From positions 1 to 12,155 of the forward strand of contig JAUIEY010000042.1 of assembly GCA_030429685.1 (NCBI GenBank): a stretch of DNA of 12,155 nucleotides, written 5' to 3'. This stretch comes from Gammaproteobacteria bacterium (GTDB lineage: Bacteria; Pseudomonadota; Gammaproteobacteria; Steroidobacterales; GCA-2729495). Shown here one piece after another: positions 1 through 5,529 of this stretch. Positions within the stretch are counted from its first letter, which is position 1, and each line of letters begins with the position of its first letter. The notes under the pieces were generated by a model. That model was not told the DNA's origin. It saw nothing but the letters and a program-made list of their open reading frames with translations, and made no database searches. The position numbers and the translations under genes were made by a program.

Positions 1-1
1 G

Positions 2-484
2 CTGCAGACGGAGTACGGCAATATTGCGGTCAGCACGGTGCAGCTTGACCCGTTTGTGTTCGCCGCGTTCGCCATGCGCGGTGTGGAAATCATGTTCCGC
101 ACCGCGACGCTGTTTGCGGTTGAGGACGTCAAGGCCACGGCGCGCTTTCACAATGTGTTCTCGGCCATGTCGAATATCACTTTTCCGCCCGGCAGTCCCG
201 GCGCGCCTTTCGGCGGCAATTCGCTGATCGTAGGGCCGGACGGCAAAGTTTACGGTGAGCTCAAAGGCAATGTTGAGGGGATCATTGAAGGGGTATTGCC
301 AATAGCGAAACTGCGCGAAGGTCGCCGTATCCCGCGGTATCCCACCGAGGTGGTGGCGCCGGTGTTCGAGCAGTACCAGGATGAAGTGCCGTTAAACCAC
401 CTTGATCTGCCGCCGGACGAGTTGCCGCAGACCCGGGGCGACATGAAAGATCTGATTGATGGGGTGAGCAGGTGGCTGCAATGA
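2..484 (+). CDS. Carbon-nitrogen hydrolase (nitrilase superfamily), C-terminal part
   Basis: The reading frame is open from the left edge and stops at 484, so the 5' end is outside the window and 160 residues are visible. The fragment resembles the C-terminal half of nitrilase-superfamily enzymes, which hydrolyse or condense C-N bonds with a Glu-Lys-Cys triad. Visible signs are a run ending in EIMFRTATLF, then FHNVFSAMSNIT, then the late strand SLIVGPDGKVYGE, followed by EGIIEGVLPIAKLREGRRIP. The last two match the usual 'image of the final strand plus start of the tail' in this family. The catalytic cysteine and the Glu and Lys are upstream of the window, so substrate (nitrile, amide or N-carbamoyl) and activity cannot be judged. 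No signal peptide can be assessed. The next gene starts inside this stop codon, which suggests translational coupling. Family call fairly sure, specificity unknown. Confidence 0.7.
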   Translation: MQTEYGNIAVSTVQLDPFVFAAFAMRGVEIMFRTATLFAVEDVKATARFHNVFSAMSNITFPPGSPGAPFGGNSLIVGPDGKVYGELKGNVEGIIEGVLPIAKLREGRRIPRYPTEVVAPVFEQYQDEVPLNHLDLPPDELPQTRGDMKDLIDGVSRWLQ

Positions 485-963
485 GAAAAATCCAACTAGC
501 GCTGATCGCAGCGTGTGCGATTACTCTCGCTAATGTTGCGTGGGCAGACGAAGCCGCTGTCGAATCGTCGCCTGAGCGACCGGTGATTGTTGTCAACAAG
601 ACGCCCACCTGCGGTTGCTGCACCAAGTGGGTGGATCATCTCAAGGCAAATGGTTTTGCCGTTGAGGTTCGCAACATGGCAAGTACCCGGTCCGTGCAGG
701 AAAGGCTTGGGGTGCCCCGGCAGCTGGGGTCCTGCCATACCGCCGAGGTTGGCGACTACTGGGTAGAGGGGCATATTCCGGCCGACATCATCCGCAAGCT
801 GCTGGATGAAAACCGTGATGACATAGAAGGCATTGCGGTGCCGGGCATGCCGCCGGGGTCGCCAGGCATGGAGGCGCCTAACCCGGTTAAATACGATGTG
901 ATTGCCTACGGCAAGGACGGCAAGTTCTATCGGTTTGCGACGGTGCAGGGGGAGAGTGGTTGA
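481..963 (+). CDS. Exported DUF411 family metal-binding-type protein
   Basis: A 160-residue protein if started at the ATG at 481, which overlaps the upstream stop as ATGA; a GTG at 472 is in frame but would lie inside the upstream gene and spoil the signal peptide. The N-terminus MRKIQLALIAACAITLA followed by AWA|DE at residues 20-22 is a typical Sec signal, so the mature protein is probably periplasmic. The DUF411 signature is complete: TPTCGCC (Cys44, Cys46, Cys47), a following KW, then LGVP at about 76-79, SCHTA (Cys85, His86), VEGHIPA (His98) and VPGMPPGSPGME near the C-terminus. The cysteines and histidines suit metal binding. In other genomes DUF411 proteins often lie near copper-handling genes, but no cop gene is visible here, so copper is an inference. 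Expression is probably coupled to the nitrilase-type gene. Confidence 0.88.
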   Translation: MRKIQLALIAACAITLANVAWADEAAVESSPERPVIVVNKTPTCGCCTKWVDHLKANGFAVEVRNMASTRSVQERLGVPRQLGSCHTAEVGDYWVEGHIPADIIRKLLDENRDDIEGIAVPGMPPGSPGMEAPNPVKYDVIAYGKDGKFYRFATVQGESG

Positions 964-1080
964 TGCGTTTCGTTCCGTCATGGCGGATAGAGAATTTTAC
1001 ATAATATGTTGATTCGCTAAGAAAAAATCTGTTCATGGCAGAATGGGGCGTCATTTTTTAAGCAGATTTGAACCAATCCC

Positions 1081-2085
1081 ATGAATACGCAAAATTTCTC
1101 TGTTCTGGCCCTGTGCGGATTGCTGGTTGCCTGTGGCGGTGGCAGCAGTGATGGTGCCGGTAGCGGCACTCTCAACATCGGTCTGACGGATGCGCCGGTT
1201 GAGAATGCTGCCAAGGTGGTCGTTGCTTTCGGCGGCGTTATTGTGAAGCCCAAAGACGGAGCCGCCCTGGATCCGGTGCAGGTTAGCGAAGACAATTGCG
1301 ATTCTTACGACACCAATACCGGGCTTTGCTATATAGACCTGCTGACACTGACTGGAATGGACCGCAAGCTGGTCTTCAGCGGTGATTTGCCGGCCGGGGA
1401 ATACAACTGGGTGCGCCTGCTGGTGGATGCCGAGCGCGATGTTATGGACTCTTACATCGAGTTCGATGACGGCACCCAGTGTTCGCTGTATATACCCAGC
1501 GGTTCGCAGACCGGTCTGAAGATTGTCGGCGGGATTACTGTTACCGCAAACAACGTGTCCGACTACACGCTAGATTTTGACGTCAAAAAGTCTATTACCC
1601 AGCCGCCGGGCCAAATGGGTGATCTGGAAGCCTGCGCTGCCAATTATAAGTTGAAACCAGCTATTCGGATTGTTGATACGTCAGTCACGGGTGGCATAGC
1701 AGGCGATGTTCCCGCTGATCTGCTGGCATCCAATGCAGCCTGTCAAATGGATCAGGGCATATACGACAACGTATCCGTCTACGTATTTGATGATTCTGAT
1801 GGTATGGCCGTGGCTGATGATTTTGACGGCCTGGACGATGCTATTACCTCTGCGCAGGTCGTCTGGGATGGTATGGATTACGGTTATGAAGTCGGGTATC
1901 TGCTGGCGCCGGAGTCATACAGATTGGCTCTGACCTGCACACCTGATCTGGACGATGTTGAGAATGACGACTTTGATCCGGCGTCGGTGCTGGAGCAGAG
2001 TTTTGGATTCGTTGCGGAAATCGCTGTCGATACCGTCGCGAATCAGGTTGCAGGCGGCCATTTCAGTGCGCCTGCAGCACCCTGA
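1081..2085 (+). CDS. DUF4382 domain lipoprotein
   Basis: A 334-residue predicted lipoprotein. The lipobox LVAC is at residues 15-18 and is followed by GGGSSDGAGSG, a usual flexible tether, so Cys18 should be lipidated and the protein anchored in the envelope. The DUF4382 signature starts right after: GTLNIGLTDAPV at about 29-40, then a hydrophobic strand VVVAFGGVIVKP, LLTLTG and an LPAGEYNWVRLLV segment. The C-terminal 130 residues form a second beta-rich part with LLAPESYRLALTC and clusters of Asp (for example DDFDGLDD), giving an acidic protein with four or more cysteines. Biochemical function of DUF4382 is not established. An in-frame TGA at 1069 fixes ATG 1081 as the only plausible start. 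I see no Shine-Dalgarno before it, and the n-region of the signal has no Lys or Arg, which is odd. The 117-bp gap upstream is AT-rich and contains CATAAT at 1000-1005, but no good -35. Confidence 0.85.
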   Translation: MNTQNFSVLALCGLLVACGGGSSDGAGSGTLNIGLTDAPVENAAKVVVAFGGVIVKPKDGAALDPVQVSEDNCDSYDTNTGLCYIDLLTLTGMDRKLVFSGDLPAGEYNWVRLLVDAERDVMDSYIEFDDGTQCSLYIPSGSQTGLKIVGGITVTANNVSDYTLDFDVKKSITQPPGQMGDLEACAANYKLKPAIRIVDTSVTGGIAGDVPADLLASNAACQMDQGIYDNVSVYVFDDSDGMAVADDFDGLDDAITSAQVVWDGMDYGYEVGYLLAPESYRLALTCTPDLDDVENDDFDPASVLEQSFGFVAEIAVDTVANQVAGGHFSAPAAP

Positions 2086-2120
2086 AAAATGACAACATAA
2101 CGCACCGGCTGGAGCAGCCC

Positions 2121-2128
2121 GGGGGAGG
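2121..2128 (+). promoter_or_regulatory. Strong ribosome binding site for a GTG start
   Basis: GGGGGAGG ends 5 bases before GTG 2134. It decides the start of the following gene, which has no suitable ATG near the signal peptide. A small hairpin (GGCTG 2107-2111, loop GAG, CAGCC 2115-2119) lies just upstream and may influence access to this site. Confidence 0.6.
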
Positions 2129-2133
2129 CTAAC

Positions 2134-2859
2134 GTGTCTGTTTATGGGTTCGAACTACGGCAATTCGCGCATCGCTGCAAAGGCATTGCAGCCTGCTGGC
2201 TGATTTTATCCGTGGCACCGTTGCAGACGGTTTCTGCAACGGTGATATCCGGTGAGGTTTCCGGCGGCGGCGCAACCAATTTTGGCGCTACCTTTATCAA
2301 GCTGACAGTACCGTTTACAGAGTCTGATCCGGACAACACTGTTGGCGACGATACCTTTCAGAACCCCAACCTTTACGCGTTTGACGAAGATCAGAATATT
2401 CTGCTGACTGCCGATTTGTTGGTGGATGATCTTGCAGACGGTGCTGGCGGCGGTTCGGGGGCCGGCAGTATTTTTGCCGGAACCGTGGTTGCCAGTCACT
2501 ACATCTTTTTCGATCCGCAGGGCAACCGCACCCAGATTGGCAATGTATCTTTCGATTCCAATGTACTGGGGGTCATAAGCAGTACTGACAATCTTGCGGC
2601 CAGCGATTTTCTTATCAATACCGGCGTTACCTACCTTAATCCGACATTGCGCGGTCTGGAAGATGACGGCACCGATACCGTTACCATCACCGGTCTGCAA
2701 ACAATTACCGTTGACTGGTATGCGGGCACACCCGGTGACTATATTCGCGTCATTACAGAACTGTCGCCGGCCGCGGTTGTGCCGGTTCCCACCGCTGTCT
2801 GGTTGTTTGCGTCGGCGCTGATGGTTCTTGTCAGGGTCCGAAGCAAAATCTCTGCATAG
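2134..2859 (+). CDS. Secreted protein with PEP-CTERM/VPxPA-type C-terminal sorting signal
   Basis: A 241-residue protein starting at GTG 2134 behind a strong ribosome site. Residues about 16-36 form a hydrophobic signal sequence ending near VSA. The middle is beta-rich, acidic and Gly/Ser/Asp-rich with no recognisable catalytic motif and essentially no cysteine after the signal. The C-terminus is diagnostic: VPVP at 216-219, TAVWLFASALMVLV as a membrane segment, then a basic RVRSK tail. This is the tripartite layout of PEP-CTERM-like signals, which exosortase/archaeosortase-type enzymes recognise for sorting in species that make exopolysaccharide. The Pro-Glu-Pro itself is replaced by VPVP, a variant common in gammaproteobacteria. 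No exosortase gene is in the window. The gene lies 48 bp after the DUF4382 lipoprotein gene and may be cotranscribed with it. The biological role is unknown; surface or extracellular matrix is the best inference. Confidence 0.8.
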   Translation: MSVYGFELRQFAHRCKGIAACWLILSVAPLQTVSATVISGEVSGGGATNFGATFIKLTVPFTESDPDNTVGDDTFQNPNLYAFDEDQNILLTADLLVDDLADGAGGGSGAGSIFAGTVVASHYIFFDPQGNRTQIGNVSFDSNVLGVISSTDNLAASDFLINTGVTYLNPTLRGLEDDGTDTVTITGLQTITVDWYAGTPGDYIRVITELSPAAVVPVPTAVWLFASALMVLVRVRSKISA

Positions 2860-2869
2860 GGTTGTGCTT

Positions 2870-2886
2870 AAAACGCCAGCGGGGCG
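2870..2886 (-). terminator. Candidate rho-independent terminator of tRNA-Arg
   Basis: On the minus strand the sequence reads CGCC-CCGCT-GGCG followed directly by TTTT, 21 bases beyond the tRNA 3' CCA. The stem is only 4 bp but GC-only, and the T tract is short, so this is a weak but well-placed terminator. It has no T tract on the plus strand and so probably does not serve the PEP-CTERM gene ending at 2859. Confidence 0.45.
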
Positions 2887-2907
2887 GATTGTTGGCAGCC
2901 TGAGAAA

Positions 2908-2984
2908 TGGCGCGCCCGGAGAGATTCGAACTCCCGACCTTCTGGTTCGTAGCCAGACACTCTATCCAACTGAGCTACGGGCGC
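2908..2984 (-). tRNA. tRNA-Arg (anticodon ACG)
   Basis: A full cloverleaf reads on the minus strand. The acceptor stem GCGCCCG (2978-2984) pairs with CGGGCGC (2912-2918). The D stem GCTC/GAGT has one G-U pair. The anticodon stem TCTGG/CCAGA encloses the loop CTACGAA. The T stem GGGAG/CTCTC encloses TTCGAAT. The discriminator is G at 2911, and the 3' CCA is encoded at 2908-2910. The anticodon ACG decodes CGU/CGC/CGA once the wobble A is converted to inosine by TadA. The gene is alone, not in a tRNA cluster, and is divergent from the beta-propeller gene at 3146. I see no duplicated 3' end that would mark an integrated element. Confidence 0.97.
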
Positions 2985-3107
2985 GCTTTGTAAATCAATG
3001 ACTTGGTCTCGAAGCGCCGGTGTGTGGCCCTGTGGCGGGCGGCCCGGCGGCTGAGGCGGAGCGATGCTACCACAGCTTCCGGCGGCTCGCCCAGCCAATT
3101 GGGCGGT

Positions 3108-3113
3108 ATTATA
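3108..3113 (-). promoter_or_regulatory. Candidate -10 element for tRNA-Arg
   Basis: The minus strand reads TATAAT followed by ACCGCCC, a consensus -10 with a GC-rich discriminator of the kind found at stable-RNA promoters under stringent control. No convincing -35 lies 15-19 bases upstream (the best window reads CCCGCT). If used, the leader before the tRNA would be about 115 bases, which would need processing. The rest of the 160-bp gap 2985-3145 is GC-rich and shows nothing else I can name. Confidence 0.35.
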
Positions 3114-3145
3114 CGGGACTGCACAAATTCAGCGGGGGAGATGGC

Positions 3146-4234
3146 ATGACTCTAAGCAGACACGGAGCCGGCGCAATGCTGGCGCTAGCCGCAACAATTG
3201 CTGTGGCACTGAATGGCACCGCGGTAGCCGCCGACAAGCCGGAATTTAAACGCGCCGATCCGCGCGAGCTGCCCTCATACATGGTGCCAAACATACCGGT
3301 TGCCGCAGAAGCCTACTGGGCACCGGATTCCTATCACCTGATTGCACAGACCAAAGATCGTGACGCCGTGCCGTCCAGTCACGGTGGGCAGGGCAACCTG
3401 ACCTATATTTTCACGGCTGACGGTTCGGCTTACTGGCGCGTCAATGACCGTGGGCAGGATGGCTGTTCGTACTTTTTCCCCGATCAAAAACGGGTGGTCT
3501 GGACCTCAACGCGTGACAACATCGACAAGAACGTGGGTAACTGGTCTGACCCGAACAACTATCCGCAGGGTGCCGAGCTGTATTCATCAGACCTTGACGG
3601 CAGCAACAGGCAGCGGCTCACCAACAACGATTGGTACGAGGCGGAAGTTTCGGTATCACCGGACGGCGAGTGGATCACCTTCGGCCGCCAGATAGACGGC
3701 AACATGGATATCTGGGTGATGCGCGCCGACGGTACGGATGAGTTTCGGGTTACTAATACCGAGGACTGGCATGAAGGCGCGCCGTTTTTCATGAACGATA
3801 ATGAGCACATTATTTTCCGCGCCTGGCGCCATGAGGATTTCGGCGTCAAGGAGCCCACGCCGATGACTATTTTTACCATCAAGAAAGACGGCACCAACTG
3901 GCGTCGCCATACCTTTGATGATGGCATGAACTGGCATCCGCACCCGGCTCCGGACGGCCGCCACTATGTCTACGTCAAAGCCATGGATCACGCCTGGGAA
4001 ATCTGGCTGGGCGACCTGGCGACTGGCGAGCAGCAGCGGCTTACCTACAGCGACAAGCTGAACATACTTGCGGCGGTATCGCCGGATGGCACCAAGATGA
4101 ACTGGGGCAGGGCAACCGGCAGGGGGTTTGCCGGAATTCGCACGCACATCATGGACGTGTCATCGCTGAACCTAGGGCCCGAAAACAAGGTGCCGTTTGA
4201 TCCCACCTGGGGTGAGCCGATGACAGCAGACTGA
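3146..4234 (+). CDS. Exported TolB-like PD40 beta-propeller protein
   Basis: A 362-residue protein from ATG 3146, preceded by GGGGGAG with a 5-base spacer. The open frame continues upstream to 3020, but that extension lacks a ribosome site and would bury the signal peptide. Residues 1-28 are a Sec signal (basic MTLSRHG, then a hydrophobic Ala-rich stretch, cleavage near AVA|A or VAA|D), so it should be periplasmic or secreted. The mature part has repeated WD40-like PD40 blades of the form 'SPDGEWITF ... DIWVMRADGTDEFRVT', seen again as FMNDNEHIIF...IFTIKKDG, PAPDGRHYVYV...IWLGDLATGEQQRLT and VSPDGTKMNW. These blades resemble TolB and the DPP-type propeller, but there is no TolB N-terminal domain and no hydrolase domain. 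It is rich in Trp. It is probably a stand-alone scaffold or ligand-binding propeller; the partner is unknown. It converges on the response regulator gene with 7 bp between stops. Confidence 0.78.
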   Translation: MTLSRHGAGAMLALAATIAVALNGTAVAADKPEFKRADPRELPSYMVPNIPVAAEAYWAPDSYHLIAQTKDRDAVPSSHGGQGNLTYIFTADGSAYWRVNDRGQDGCSYFFPDQKRVVWTSTRDNIDKNVGNWSDPNNYPQGAELYSSDLDGSNRQRLTNNDWYEAEVSVSPDGEWITFGRQIDGNMDIWVMRADGTDEFRVTNTEDWHEGAPFFMNDNEHIIFRAWRHEDFGVKEPTPMTIFTIKKDGTNWRRHTFDDGMNWHPHPAPDGRHYVYVKAMDHAWEIWLGDLATGEQQRLTYSDKLNILAAVSPDGTKMNWGRATGRGFAGIRTHIMDVSSLNLGPENKVPFDPTWGEPMTAD

Positions 4235-4241
4235 CCGGCGG

Positions 4242-5516
4242 CTACTCCGTCGTCAGCAGTTCGTCCGCCTCTGCGCAATGGTCGCAGATGGTGTGGTTGG
4301 TTTTAAGCGGCATTTCGTGGGTCCAGTCGGCGATTAGTTCCCAGGTTCCGTCGTCAGCAAAATTTTTGACTTTGCGGCACTGGGCGCACTGGTGGATAAA
4401 ACCACTTTCGTCGCGGTAAGCACGATCCGGCAGGTCGTCGATATTTTCGACCGGCGCTGATTCAGTCTTTGGCTGACTCAGTTCGCGCTCCAGTTCGGCA
4501 ATATTGGCAGCCAGTGTTGCCGTGTTTTCGCCGGCGCGCATCGCGGCGTGAAACCGCCGGTACATCTCCAGCAGCGGCAAAAATTCCGGTGCCGGGTTGC
4601 GCTCCGCTGCTTCGCGCGAGCGGATTGCCGCCAGCTCCAGCTCTTTCTGTTCTGTCACGTCCAGTAGCATGGCATCCCAGACGGTCTCTCCGGATGGCAG
4701 CTTGTGTGGGGTCGCGCGGCATTCGATCCAGCCGACCCGGCCGATTTTGTTGCGGCAGGGAAAGCGCAGCAGTATGGGCCGAACCTCGATCGCATGTTCC
4801 CTGAACTGCCGGTTGACCTCGCGGCGGTCATGTTTTTCGAGACTGGCAAAAATATCCTGTACGCAGTCCCATTCCTGGCCGAGGAAGCTTTTTAGTCCTT
4901 CGCTCTCAAAGCTCAGTTGTACGTTGTGGTCGGCATTGCCGATGGCGCGGAAAAACACGCCCGGCAGATTGCCGATCAGCCCGTCCAGCAACGAGTGAAT
5001 CGGCTTGGCGCAAAGATGACGGCCGGTATCGGTGTCGTTGTGGCCGGAATGGTCGTGCCCGCAATCCTGATCAATTGCGGCCTGGCCAACAGGGTCGGCG
5101 GCGGCTGTCCCGGACTGATCAGATGTCGCCTCGGCAGTACCGCCGTTGACATACACATCCAGGCGCTCATTCAGCTTCATAAAATCGATCGGCTTGGTGA
5201 GGTAGTCATCGGCGCCGCGGGCGGTTGCCGCATCGGCATCGTAGGTATTGTCCTCCGCTGTCATCATGACCACCGGCAACTCGCTCTGCGGACGCAGGGC
5301 GCGAATCTGATCAAGCACCTCCCAGCCATTCAGCTGCGGCATTACGATATCCAGCAGCACCAGGCTGTAGCCACGCTCGGCCAGAAAGCCGAGCGCTTCG
5401 ATCCCGTCCTTGGCTTCGTTCACTTCGTAGCCGCGAGTTTGCAGTTTGATACGAATCATGCGGCGCTGGAAAGCGTCATCGTCAACAATCAGTATCGGCT
5501 TGGCATCAGTCGTCAT
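4242..5516 (-). CDS. Response regulator: REC, PAS, C-terminal four-cysteine module
   Basis: A 424-residue protein. Residues 5-120 form a receiver domain with the full acidic pocket (Asp12, Asp13), phosphoacceptor Asp56 in LLDIVMP, Thr86 and Lys108, so it should accept phosphate. Residues about 126-170 form a linker with a His/Cys-rich patch (CGHDHSGH at 151-158, His166, Cys168). Residues about 175-295 look like a PAS/PAC domain ending in the typical LDVTEQKELE, followed by a helical stretch. The C-terminus has Cys377-x-x-Cys380 and Cys411-x-x-Cys414 around a WELIADW segment. This matches a zinc-ribbon-like tail seen at the end of many sensor kinases and regulators (CxxCKkIRd...WE...SHgiCpeC). 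There is no helix-turn-helix, GGDEF, EAL or kinase domain, so the output is unclear, perhaps protein-protein. It lies 13 bp after the hybrid kinase gene and is its likely partner. The start is ATG 5516. Confidence 0.88.
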   Translation of the reverse strand: MTTDAKPILIVDDDAFQRRMIRIKLQTRGYEVNEAKDGIEALGFLAERGYSLVLLDIVMPQLNGWEVLDQIRALRPQSELPVVMMTAEDNTYDADAATARGADDYLTKPIDFMKLNERLDVYVNGGTAEATSDQSGTAAADPVGQAAIDQDCGHDHSGHNDTDTGRHLCAKPIHSLLDGLIGNLPGVFFRAIGNADHNVQLSFESEGLKSFLGQEWDCVQDIFASLEKHDRREVNRQFREHAIEVRPILLRFPCRNKIGRVGWIECRATPHKLPSGETVWDAMLLDVTEQKELELAAIRSREAAERNPAPEFLPLLEMYRRFHAAMRAGENTATLAANIAELERELSQPKTESAPVENIDDLPDRAYRDESGFIHQCAQCRKVKNFADDGTWELIADWTHEMPLKTNHTICDHCAEADELLTTE

Positions 5517-5529
5517 GATCTAGTTCCCA

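Noticed and set aside
2105..2122. Hairpin before the GTG start at 2134 as a terminator or riboswitch
   Set aside because: Stem of about 5 bp with a 3-base loop, no T tract and no conserved aptamer features; at most a minor effect on the ribosome site.
2908..2984. tRNA-Arg as an integration site for a mobile element
   Set aside because: No duplicated tRNA 3' end, integrase or phage-like gene in the window.
2868..3098. Minus-strand open frame of 76 codons over the tRNA
   Set aside because: Its middle is simply the translated tRNA-Arg sequence, a well-known spurious product; no gene support.
3020..3145. N-terminal extension of the beta-propeller gene to 3020
   Set aside because: No ribosome site there, and the extension would place the clear signal peptide inside the protein.
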